From the NCBI GenBank assembly GCA_958430865.1, contig CAUDNR010004323.1, positions 68,391-132,390 on the forward strand: a DNA stretch of 64,000 nt, given 5' to 3'. How positions within the stretch are numbered: position 1 is the first letter of the stretch; each line of letters begins with the position of its first letter. The notes beneath the pieces are model-generated. The model was not told where the DNA came from and did not search any database. It worked only from the letters and a program-made list of their open reading frames with translations. A program made the translations under genes and the position numbers. This document shows positions 48,907-61,097 of the stretch, piece after piece. Source of the stretch: Entrophospora sp. SA101 (taxonomy: Eukaryota > Glomeromycota > Glomeromycetes > Entrophosporales > Entrophosporaceae).

Positions 48907-49571
48907 TTAATTTTGGTCTTTTACTGCTGTACTGCGTTCACTAACATAAACACCATCCAAAAATTTCCTAATATCTTTATTTTTAACAGTGGTTGATTGT
49001 TGAATATCAGCAGCTTTTCAAAATAATGATATATATTAATTAATATTTCAAGGTGCATCAACAAAAAAAATTGACAATTATTAATTAAAGATTTATTTAT
49101 TTATTTACCTGATTGCGAGACATTTTCTAAATCATTACCAGTTAGAATCAATTCATCTTTTAGACCAGTTGAAATTTCAATCTTAACACCTTCCAACATT
49201 TTGACTCGTCTAATAACTTTTTCACCTATAAAGTTACGAATTTCAACCTCACTTCCATCAATATGAACATTGATTGGAAAATGTGCATAAACATAGCGCA
49301 TCCTATATTCAAATCCTTTTGTGACTCCAATTATCATATTTTTAATATGCGTTTTGACTGTACGTAAACAGGCAACATGTTTACGAGTTCCATGCCAAAC
49401 AATAAGTTTAATCTTTTTGGCTTTCTTAAGATGTTGTATTTCCAAATTGATATGTTGAAACCCTTTCCTCAATTCACCACGCGGTCCTTTAACTGTCACC
49501 TCACGTGCTTTTACGGCAATTTCTATCCCTTCAGGTATATCAAGTTCTTCATCCTTATAAATATCCTTCAT
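48907..49571 (-). CDS. 60S ribosomal protein L9 (uL6)
   Basis: Two exons (49571-49109 and 49013-48907) join in frame to 189 residues, the normal length for eukaryotic uL6. Family landmarks are [34 protein letters not shown], the repeat-2 start [20 protein letters not shown], and [13 protein letters not shown]. The C-terminus [15 protein letters not shown] is also typical. The protein sits at the base of the 60S stalk near the sarcin-ricin loop. Its start lies about 290 bp from the divergent SF3A3 pseudogene, so the two share a spacer at 49572-49860. The MSH6 start (48644) lies only about 260 bp beyond its stop on the same strand. Confidence 0.97.
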
Positions 49572-49860
49572 TTTTTATTTTCTAAAAAAAAATAATTTTT
49601 CATGTAAAAAAAATAAGAAATGTTTTATTATATTTTCTATTCGATTTAAATTATAAGATTATACATTAAATATTTATTTACAAAATGTTAATGAGTTGAT
49701 ACCAAGTTAATTGATGCCTTCTTTTGATGGTAATGATGAAAAAAATTTTTTATTTGATATTTTGACAATCGATGTTACATGAACTAAGTTGCAACACTGT
49801 AGATATTTTCTAAAATTAGACTAGTGTTAGAATAAGGCGCAGTCATTAACTTTACAAAAA

Positions 49861-51936
49861 ATGGTAAAGTATACAAAGAAAGAAATTGAGCGCTTAGAAC
49901 AAGAAATTATTGATCAGTTTATGAAAGATCCAAAATCGGTTGGTTAGCAGTTTTTGTTTTTGTTATATGTTAATAAAAAAATTATATTTATCTCTTTAAT
50001 TAATATATATATAATAATAATAATAACAATAATAATTATTATTATTAGCATAAAGATAGACTAGTACAAGAACATAGAGTCAATGATTTTTTAGATAGAA
50101 TAGAAGTAAATTTTTATGTGAATTATATAATGATACTGATGGGTAAATTTTCAATTATTTAAAAGCTTTTGTTAATATAAGAATAAATTTATTTCAACTT
50201 TTAACTGGTCTTGAAAAAGAGCACGTAAAACTGAAATAGATGCTTTGTCAGGAACTTCATAATTTATGCAAGATTTAAATCAACCAAAAGATTATCATCA
50301 GTGTTATCCAATGAAACAGTTGAGCCATTGGAATTGGAATTTTATTCATCAAGCTAAACAAAAACAAAAGATGACGGTAAATAAATCATTAATTTTATTC
50401 ATTAATATATTTATTTATTTATTTATCAATTGTAATAATATTTCAATATTGGAAAAATTATTTTTATTAGAACTTGAAAAACAGTTTTCTGGTGAAGAAG
50501 GCCATGGAAATTTTTTAGATTTACATTCTATCCATAAACAATGTGTGAATTTAAAAGATGTAAAAAAAGATTGATTATTTAACTTTTTTAATCGAATTTG
50601 AACATTCCTCAGACTATCCAAAAGAAAACAAAAATGGAGAATATTTCAAGTAAAAATTTCTAGAATTAAATATAATATTTATATATATTAAAATTTATGA
50701 TATTTATTTTGATTATAGATACTTGAAAGATTTGCGTGATTATTGGAAAGTTTTTTTCAAAAAGGGTCAACCCTTTATCCAATCTAGAAAGTATACGTAA
50801 TGTAGTAGAAAAGAATTTAATGAGAAATGGTCTCAAGGAAAATCTCCTGGTTGGGAAAAAAAAGTTGGGTTTCGTGAAATTTGTTTTGTGTAGCATGTAT
50901 GTGATGTGATAGTTATCTTGCTGAGGATTATTATCATTTTTATTTTCATTTTTATTTTTTAATTAATTTATAAGTCGTAAATCATATTCAAAGACAACTG
51001 TCTACGACGCACATTTAACTGGTAAAAAAACACATTAAAGCTGCAAATACAATAATAGAAAAGGATGTTACAACAGTGGATTATGAGACTACAAAAGGAT
51101 TTTGAAGAAAATAAAGTAAGTAAAAACGTGAAATTGCATTTTTAGAAGCCTTGAAACAAAAATATTCAGAAAATCAGACACTCAATGTGAAGATACCAAA
51201 GCAAATGTTGAAAGAAACATGCATTGACTGAGAGAGAACGTAGAGTAATGTATCAATCAATCAATGAATTAAATTAAAACATTATTATAAATTATTCTAA
51301 TTAAAATATAATTATTTTTTCCCTAAATAAATATAATAAATAGACGGAAATTGGAGTCTGAAGAAGTTAATGATATTGGAAGCGAGTCAGAAGATGAAGA
51401 TAAAATTTATAATCCACTTAAGTTGCCATTAGGATGGGATGGTAAACCAATTCCATACTGGCTTTATAAATTACACGGACTTGGTATAGAATATCCATGT
51501 GAGATTTGTTGTAATTGTGTCTATATGGGTAGAAAAGCATTTGATAGACATTTTCAGGTTAATAAAGAAACTATGATTATCTTTTATTTGATATTTAAAA
51601 TAGCACAATTAAAATAATATAAAAAAATTTTTTTGAACTAATATTTATAGGAATGGAGGCATGCACATGGTATGGATGTTTGGGAATACCTAATACAAGG
51701 CATTTTCATGAAATCACTTTAATTGAAGATGCTTATGCGTGTAAGCAACTAATAAAATTTTTTTTTCCTAATTAGAATATAATTTATATAATTTATATAT
51801 TAATATTTTTAAATTTCTAGTATGGGAAAATCTTAAAAGCAGATATCATGGAAGAATTTGAGGAAATGTTTTTAATAAGAAAACTCATGATGATTTAAAG
51901 AGACAAGGATTATTAATTGAACAATTTAATATTTAA
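49861..51936 (+). pseudogene. SF3A3 (SF3a60/Prp9) splicing-factor pseudogene with introns
   Basis: Homology runs over the full length of SF3a60: ERLEQEIIDQFMKDPKS (exon 1), [119 protein letters not shown], then the matrin-type zinc finger [19 protein letters not shown] and DDLKRQGLLIEQF. GT-AG introns are still visible between blocks. Lesions include an extra A in the A-run near 50565, a lost T near 50112, a TAA in place of an expected sense codon near 50262, a 1-nt loss near 51676 and a TGA near 51862. In an intact U2 snRNP the protein supports branch-site recognition. The functional copy must lie elsewhere. Single-base indels in homopolymers could partly be sequencing error, but the substitution stops argue for real decay. 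Confidence 0.85.
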
Positions 51937-54221
51937 TATTTTTTACAAATTTTAAATAGATAAAATATTTTGTTTTAAATCAAGAAACCAATTATCATTA
52001 ATTGCAGATATGTGTTTCATATAAGTTGATAATAATATATATTACTTGCTGTTTCAACTTTTTTTTTTGTTAAATAATGTAGAGGAAGGATGAAGATTAT
52101 TAACACTTTAAATTTATTGATGTATTTAATAATAATATTTACCAGTTAGCCTATCATTTACTATGGTTTTATAATTAGTAGGCTATAGCAGGATTTCTAT
52201 GATATACATTTTAAAACTTGATATTCATTGCCACAAGAAAAAGAGCCAAACACTCACAAAGTTGTATTGATTGTTTCTTTACACTAAAATTTCATAAATA
52301 CTATTGCAAATAATATATAATTCTAACAACAACATTCTTCGTTGGGGTGGTTGGCCAACTATGTAGATCAAAATTATATCATAGTGGTCTTTCGACCTTT
52401 AATCTTTGTTGAAAGATAAGAATATTGAGAATATTAATAATCAAACCACGTTAATTTCAGAATTTTTAAGACATAACAAAGTTAGGCATCTTCAGGTAAT
52501 GGTTTCCTAATATTTATTTTGAGGGGGAGGTAGACTCCAGAATATATGAGTCTTCCGCATCTTCGTAAAGAGTGATTTGAATAGAATCCTCTTGACGTAA
52601 GGGATTTTACCTATTAACGAAAGGGTTCGAATATCAATCCTCTTTCTCTTTATAATGAAAAGGCATTTTCATTATAAGATATATTTATTTATCTGCTTTA
52701 ATTATTTTTCTTTTTTGATTAATTCTTTGACTGTAAATTTATTCCTAATTTATCTGACGAATATGATGTAAGATCCAAGAGAAATGTAAAAGGAGGCAAT
52801 AACTTCTTATTTTCATCAATGTTTTTATAAATCCTTTGAACGATACTTCAGTATCTGCATTTACAAATAAATCCCAAATTTTATTCATTGCCAAAGAAAA
52901 CAAAAGTCTCCCCTGATGATGTGGTGTAGTAGCCATTTTATAGATTAACGGAAAGTAATCGTTAATCCTCTGGAATTCCCAAACGTAAATAGTTTTAATT
53001 TCACTAGAATTTAGCGGAATTTATTGGCTTGGCCGAAAGTCACGTGATAAGCTTGCGGCCACGTGTATATTTCAAAGCATCTCTAAATCAGACATATTTC
53101 TAATGCGACAACTTAAGGCAATGAATGATGGGTCAATAGCCACTAGTAGACGCCTTAAAAAGAAGGCCAAGTCTAATAAAGGAACTTTCTATCACTGGGA
53201 TCATAATACACTGCCACAAACCTATTTAATATGTTAGGAATTGGTAGGACTTATTTTGAAAATATCAGAAATTATCTGATAAACAATTGACTTATATATC
53301 AAGAGGCATTGTAAAACTTTATTTATATTTGAATACGCGTTTGCAAATCCTTTGCGAACATACATGGTAATAGACTAAAAAGAATAACAAATAATTTTTT
53401 GAGGAAATCTAAGACTAGAGACTTGTTCTATCTATCAATCAATTGATAGAATTAAGGTGTGGAATTCTACACTTTTGAAAATTTAGGAGATCTTTAGACC
53501 GCTCGCGCCATATTAAAAATAACTTGTGTTACGTATTATAACTTTTAAATGCTGAATTGAAGTTTATTTTGTTTATTTTTAGACACTATGTTTCTTCTAT
53601 AATTTAATTCGTGATCCCTTTTAAGAAGGGAAGCAACAAAATTTTTTAATAATGCTACCCATAATCTCAACACATTTCTAAAATAATGTGTAATAAAATA
53701 GTTCCAAGGAGAATAAAGTATGACAAACGCAATAATAATAATGACAGCACCCTGCTAATCATTACTAAAAATCTTTTATTAATATTAATATTTAATATTT
53801 AATATATCAATTCGGATCAATCCGAATTCATATTCATATCATCCGCTCGGAACCTTATGTAAACATGAAACAAACAAAAAATATGAAGTCAAACAACAAT
53901 TATCTCATTAACAAATTCTTCAACAACGCTTAAAGCCGTAAATTCCAAAAAGGGGTCTAATAGAACAAAGATATACCACCCTTTAATCTAAATAGCATAG
54001 TTCATTCATATAAATAATATTGAAAAGCCGAAATGGTTGCCGTAATTACTTTTTTCCGAAAAACAATTTTCGGAAAATAACTTACAAACCCATCTTCCAA
54101 ATAAAATTTTAGAAACTTTTCTTTACATGGGTACAATAATAAAATATTTTTTCCATGGGATAATTTTTCAAGTAGTCGAGTCTAAATATTTTTAATGATC
54201 ATTATATAAAATTTGGAATTA

Positions 54222-54261
<40 letters not shown>

Positions 54262-54275
54262 TTATATTTATATAT
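51937..54275. other. AT-rich spacer without a supported gene
   Basis: It contains short ORFs only: a minus-strand 63-codon frame at 52745-52936 and a 45-codon plus-strand frame from 53103 (MRQLKAMNDGSIATSRRLKK). Both have slightly better composition than background but no family feature. A TA run lies at 54227-54260. Confidence 0.5.
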
Positions 54276-54946
54276 TTATAGATAATATTGTTCTAATGAT
54301 ATTCCAAATATTTCAATAGCAGATAAATTATTTTCTTTAGAATAAATGTTATAATCATCAGGAATTTTACCTGATATTGCACAAATGTTATCATGCAAGA
54401 ATTTTGACCAATTAATAAAAGTTTCCATATCAACGGTAATATTATAATCCAACATTTTGAAAAAAAACCATTCGTACATATTTAATTCTTTTGCTGAAAA
54501 TCCTGTGATTTGTGCCCATCTCTTACCGCTACCATAGTAGACATCGTGTAAAAATTTGCAAGCTAATCTTAATGCTGACACGAATGCTATATGTGGATGA
54601 AGTGATAAAGGGTTTTTTTTCACCAACGCACCTGGACAATAATTCTTATCATGCCATGATAAGCCATTTTTCTTGTAACATGTTGTTGTTTCATTAGATG
54701 ATGATGTTAATGATGGTAGATTTGTATGAAAATGTTTGGTATTTGGATCTTTCATGTGGTTAAAAAATTTTTTAAATCTCATAATATAAAATAATGTCAA
54801 TTCCATTGTTCCTACTGATGCTTCTGATTTTTTTAATACTAATCTAAGCCATAATATTTTATTAGGTGTAAAGTTTATTTCCCATATCACTTGAAGGGCA
54901 TAAATTAATGTATCTATGAGGAAATTTAAAAAATTAATAATAATAT

Positions 54947-55017
<71 letters not shown>

Positions 55018-55252
55018 TTTTTGAGGTGGATTGCAGATAATAACTACCCATATAATTTACAAGTCTCCTTTCTCCTTCGTTCTTTTCTTGATAATATTTT
55101 TTCCATACAGTGTCTGCTTTGGTGAATGCTGTTTGAATCTGATTTTTAGGAAATACAAAGCTCTTGATTCTTTGTTGCTCTTTGTTGTTGTAGTTGCCTT
55201 TAAACAACTCGAAATTATTTACATCAGAAAATAAATCAATCAAGTCATGCAT
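54276..55252 (-). CDS. Pho80/Pcl-type cyclin
   Basis: Two exons (55252-55048 and 54913-54276) join in frame to 280 residues. The cyclin box of the PHO80 family is clear in the second half: HPHIAFVSALRLACKFLHDV, then YYGSGKRWAQITGFSAKELN and MYEWFFFKMLDYNITV. These correspond to the family core of an Ala-x-Lys-Phe-x-x-Asp helix, W-x-x-x-x-G, KELN and L-D-(Y/F). The N-terminal part (ERRLVNYMDTLIYALQVIW) is helical. Pho80-type cyclins bind Pho85-type kinases and control phosphate starvation responses, glycogen and polarity. Which subgroup this belongs to cannot be decided by eye. The intron carries a long TAAA/TTTA microsatellite. The gene lies 192 bp upstream of the VTC4 stop, on the same strand. 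Confidence 0.8.
54946..55020. repeat. TTTA tetramer microsatellite inside the cyclin intron
   Basis: About 18 uninterrupted TTTA units lie within the single intron of the Pho80-like cyclin gene (donor at 55047, acceptor at 54914). The spurious Leu/Phe/Ile/Tyr ORF across it is an artefact. Confidence 0.95.
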
Positions 55253-55444
55253 AATGTATGAATAAATTAGAGAATTTGATGATAATTATGACAGAGATAT
55301 TATTAAATTTTATGTGATCATCATCCCATATTAAGTCAATTAGATTATGAAATAATTACTTTATTAAGATATTGTCGTGCATTAGAAGTTTATTTTTAAA
55401 AATACATGATTATATATATAAAATTAGAAAAAATGATGGATGGT

Positions 55445-58177
55445 TTATGCTGATGTAATTGGCTCAGGAAGATTAATATTAACATTTTCCCGACTACTTT
55501 CAATCACTCTTGGGAGTTTAAGGTAAAAATTAAGTCCAACAGCAATAAAAAGTGCAATACAAACTATAATAGGTGTAACAATATCATCTAAATTATTTTT
55601 AAAAATAAAAAAGTATTGTTAATTGATATGGAATGATCAATATTATTAAATAAAATTCACCCAAACAAAACAAAATAAAAATTATTACTTACCATACGGA
55701 CCAGGCTTCCTTTCATTAATCATTTTAGTTCTTTTATTGTAGTTGATTAATGAATATATTAAAACAGACACACTTATTAATGCATAAAGGACACCACAAA
55801 TTTTACCAGCTTTATTTTCAGTGCCACTGGCATTGAATAATGCAAGAGCAAATGAACCCAATAATACACTAAATCTCATCCAGGAAAAGAATGTCCTTTC
55901 ATTTGCAAGATAAACTTTAGGCTCTACGCGTATTTGTGTGTTTATTACTTGAGGAATTCTGACATTTGGTGGTAGTATGACTGATTTAGTTTTAGAATGA
56001 CTGTGTCTATGAAATAATTTATTAAATGTCTTGAGAACTATCGATTCTTGTTGATCTTCTTCTCCTCCCTCTTCTCCTCCAAGCAAAGGTGCATTCTCGT
56101 CAGTAATATTTTCTCCCTCTTCGTCAGGATTATATACTTCGACAGCTTTACCCTTATTTCTGCTACTGATTTGATTTTTTCCGACCACTTCAACATTGAT
56201 AATACCACTATTTGGTATGGTTTGTTTAAGTCTTCTTGAGGAAATATAATTGGATGAAGAAGCTGGAGTTTCAGTAGATAAATCATCATATATATTATGA
56301 GTGCTTGGTGGTTTAAGAATATCTTTATCCATATTTGGTAGCTATTTTCAAATTATTGCGGTTTTTTTTTTAAAAACATTTTAAATTATTTAGTTAAAAA
56401 AAAACGTGTATATGTATGTATGTGCAGAAATAAAAATGGACGGGCAATTACATACCCAATATGGTAAGGAGGGAGCTTCAGCAGTGAATAATGTGGCAAC
56501 ACCGTGAACATATTTTGAAAATTGAGGAGCCTCCTCAACTAAATGACTTCCAAGAAATTCTTGTACCCAGCCTGGTTCATTACCATTCGCATTAAGTCTA
56601 ACTTCCAATACGGCATAAGGAAATTTGGCATATTCAGATGATGGTAACTTGTCAAATTTATCATCTTCAATGTCTGATCTTCGCCATTCGCCTTCACGAC
56701 GACGTATAATATCAAAATTGTCCTCCCTTATCATATAGAAATCTGTGTCAAGAGAAATCCTAACACGGTTATCGCCGGGAATTTGAAATGCCATTCTATT
56801 ATAATATGTGCGAAGAACTTAATATAATGGGAAGTATTGATGATAATGATTAATTTTAAATTTTTTTAAAAAGTAAATTTAAAAATCTATCATTATTATT
56901 ATAAATAATATAGATTACCAGGCTGTAGATTTTTATCTTGAATAGTGTTTTGAATATCTTTGACCAATTTCACAAATTGGTCAACGTCGGTATCTGTTCT
57001 TCCGGGAGTTTCTTTCATTTTCTTGATAACTTTTTCCATTGAATATGTGCCTTTTAAGAATGAATCCACATATTTTTTTTTGATAAAGAATCGATCTTTT
57101 ATTTCATCATCCCCCGTTTCATAGATTTTTCTTTCAAGAAAGACGCCACCATTTGATTTATTTCCATACCAACGTAACCTGATTATTTGATCGCCAGGTT
57201 TACGGTCGACTTTATCTTGGTACAGCTCAAATGGTTCATTGTCAAAGTATATTGAGGTCACAGATGAGTCAGAGCCAGTTTTATAGAGTATAACTGGTAA
57301 GTGACGGAGAATAGTGGTTTTAACTTCCATGATGTTATTCAAATGGACCCAGTATTTACGAGACTGTCTCAACAATCTTTCTTGTGCTGGCATTATTGTT
57401 TGTGGTTTCCATGAATTAGACATAGATTGAAAATTTGGTGTTGAGCTCAAGAATTGATCATTATTTCCTAATCTTTGATGAACGATGTGGTATAAACGTG
57501 AAAGTTGTATAATAATAGGTTCATAATTTTCTTTGTAGAAAGGACATGCATTCAAACGAACATTAAACATAGGACGCAGGATGTAATGTGTTCGCCTAAT
57601 TTATATGATATGATACGTAAAAGTTCACACACATATATATAAATAGTTAAAATGATAAATCGGATTTTAATAAATTAAAAAATCATAATTTTTACCTATC
57701 ATGTTTTTTTACAATTTTGATAATGCCAGTATAATTTAATCTTGCATATTTTGCGAGCTCATTCAATTCTTCAGTGATAAAATTAATCTCGCGTTCAACT
57801 TCTGCATATCTATCAGGAATATTCATTGAAGGGCTTTTACTTATTGATTCGACTGCATTTTCACAATGTTGAACACGACCTTTAATTTCCTCATATTTGG
57901 AATTTTGAAAGGCATAAATCTTTGAAAAAAATAATATTATTAAATTATTATCAAAATAATTAAAATAATTATAGTTATCTCTATATTTATAAAATAATTT
58001 TTATACTTTTTCTAATTCTTTATCCAACAATTCTACAAAAGCAGATTCGTCTTTTTCTGTATAACCAGCTTCCTTTTTCTCCCCTAACTTTAAATGTTTC
58101 TTTAGACCATTATAGTCCAGGTAAAATTCTGCCCATTCACCATATAAAGCTGCATCAAGTTGACTACCAAATTTCAT
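55445..58177 (-). CDS. VTC4: SPX-VTC polyphosphate polymerase (VTC4-like)
   Basis: Six exons (58177-58007, 57919-57696, 57595-56919, 56817-56456, 56341-55693, 55587-55445) join in frame to 741 residues, close to yeast Vtc4 (721). The SPX domain (residues 1 to about 133) starts MKFGSQLDAALYGEWAEFYL and ends with the basic helix GIIKIVKKHD that binds inositol pyrophosphates. The VTC tunnel domain (about 212-475) has KYWVHLNNIMEVK, SIYFDN, IRLRWYG, FLERK, RISLDTDFYMIRED, the metal-binding Glu in PYAVLEVRL, and FSKYVHGVATL. The C-terminal DUF202-type membrane unit (VYLANERTFFSWMRFSVLLG and two more helices) anchors it in the vacuole, where polymer is pushed into the lumen. Catalytic basic residues appear retained, favouring Vtc4 over Vtc2/3. 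Polyphosphate is the phosphate carrier of mycorrhizal hyphae. The last intron separates the third membrane helix. Confidence 0.93.
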
Positions 58178-58413
58178 TATAGTTATTTACTTATTTAAAA
58201 AAAATTTTTGTTTATCCAAAAGGAAAGAAAGGAGTATTTATTATTGTTTGTTGTTATCGGTGTGACGATGTTTAGATGTTTGTATATAGATTTTTATCAT
58301 CTATACAATTTTTAATTCAATTATTAATTCATACCAAAAAAGAAAAGATCGGGCGTTGTCGAGTTCACGTTTCACAGACTTTTCATTGGAATTCAACTTT
58401 TTCACTTTATTCT

Positions 58414-58596
58414 TTTTTACGCGATCATCAAGGAGGGAGGGGACAAGCGACTATTATTTATAACGATTGTTTAATATTAATATTAAAGAAATTCGTTCTT
58501 CTTTTTTTTTACACGATCATCAAGGAGTGGGCAAGCGACTATTGTTGTTGTTGTTGTTGTTGTTGGTATTATTATTTATAACGACTGTAACGATTG
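58414..58596. repeat. Imperfect tandem duplication with an expanded GTT tract
   Basis: TTTTTTACGCGATCATCAAG, GGACAAGCGACTATT and TTATTTATAACGA at 58414-58470 recur at 58503-58590 as TTTTTTACACGATCATCAAG, GGGCAAGCGACTATT and TTATTTATAACGA. The second copy has a (GTT)n insertion between the last two strings. Confidence 0.8.
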
Positions 58597-58600
58597 CTGT

Positions 58601-59235
58601 TCACAATCTCTTGGAAATCTTCAGCTGGGAATAATCAAAGCCCAGGATGTGCAACTTATCCACTCGGCTAATCACAACGTACACCTGACCTTCCACAAAC
58701 ATGTTTTCATCAACATTTAACGTCACGTGCGGTATAAGGTTTAAACCTTGGGTCTTGTGATCTGGAAATGCAATTTTGCCATGGAAAGTTTCCTTTTATT
58801 TGCTTATACTTTTCAGGGTTGGAAACGTCACTTTGACACTTTTGTCGTCGATTATCTTTCAATAACAATGGCTTCATTGCATGTATTCTCGTTAACAGTT
58901 TGTCGTTCAAGAACGTCACACGAGTGCCTTCTTGCAAGTACACCCTCTCAAGTAAATTTTAAAACAGTCGTATTCCTTGTCGTTTCATAAACGTATTTTT
59001 AGACAAAGGGCGATAGAATGTTTTGAAAATTTGATTGCTGCCGAAAACGATGTCTTTGTAAGTTTTACTTTTCTTATCACTCCTGTAGATTGCAGTTCCG
59101 TTGACAGACCTGACTGTGGAACTGCAACAGAAGGCAGTAAACTTGATGTCATTTTTTTCAATTTTGGTAATAGCGAAATAATTGAGAAAAAGAAAATGAC
59201 GACGATGATTGTAGTGATCTTTCCGATTTAGCATC
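58601..59235 (-). pseudogene. Pif1-type helicase C-terminal remnant
   Basis: On the minus strand, blocks in different frames resemble the end of Pif1-family helicases: LQEGTRVTFLNDKLLTRIHA (the GxxV/LRN-like segment after motif IV), then a linker, then VTLNVDENMFVEGQVYVVIS with SRVDKLHILGFDY and a stop at 58601. The last block is helicase motif V-VI (EGQVYVALSR in intact relatives). The blocks are in separate frames with stops between them, so the gene is broken. Upstream pieces (AFCCSSTVRSVNGTAIYRS, then TFYRPLSKNTFM) near 59000-59130 may belong to it. Such copies in fungi are often Helitron-derived or free-standing expanded Pif1-like genes. No Rep domain was seen. Confidence 0.6.
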
Positions 59236-59731
59236 GGAGTAATAGTTTGTATTGTCCTTTAAAGGCCACAATAACACGAGTATTTTAAATATCGATATGC
59301 TACCCACTACACGGATCAAGATGGTTTTTTTTGTCGATCGAAAAAGCAATAGTTCTTTATTGTTTGCTAAAATCTTTTTCATTAAAAAATTAATGGTTTT
59401 TTATTATTTGTCAAAGATCTCCCTCATCCTCATCAACTGTAATAGTTCTTAAAATATAACGATGAATGACATACATTTTTGTCTTTTCACAAAAAAATAG
59501 ATACATATTGATTTTTTCTTATTCTTCTTAAATTCGTGTTTGTCTCAACACGGCACGGAAGAAGATAGTAGAGAAAATTAAATACAAATTAAAAAACAAG
59601 CAAGAAAAAAACGGGAGTTTTCTGACCTTTGAAAGATCAGCAAGTCAATTTTTACATCTCTCGAAATAAAAAATTTCTTTCCAAAAAAATCCAAAAAAAT
59701 CAACAATTAAACATGATTAGCTTTTAAAATA

Positions 59732-60905
<1,174 letters not shown>

Positions 60906-61097
60906 AAAAAATTTTTTATTTTTTAATTAATAAATAAAATAATAAATAAATAAATAAACAATAAAATAAACAATATAATATAAATAAAATGAAGTAGTAA
61001 ATATAAAATATAATATCCAAAAAAAAACTAATTATACAAAATTTATTTATTTATATATAAAAATGAAATATATTGTTTATTTTTATTTGCATACTAA

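Noticed and set aside
49861..49950. Short 5' ORF starting MVKYTKKEIERLEQ as an independent gene
   Set aside because: It aligns as exon 1 of the SF3A3 pseudogene and continues after a GT-AG intron.
52618..52660. GGGTTCGAATATC resembling a tRNA B box
   Set aside because: There is no T-stem pairing, no A box and no acceptor stem.
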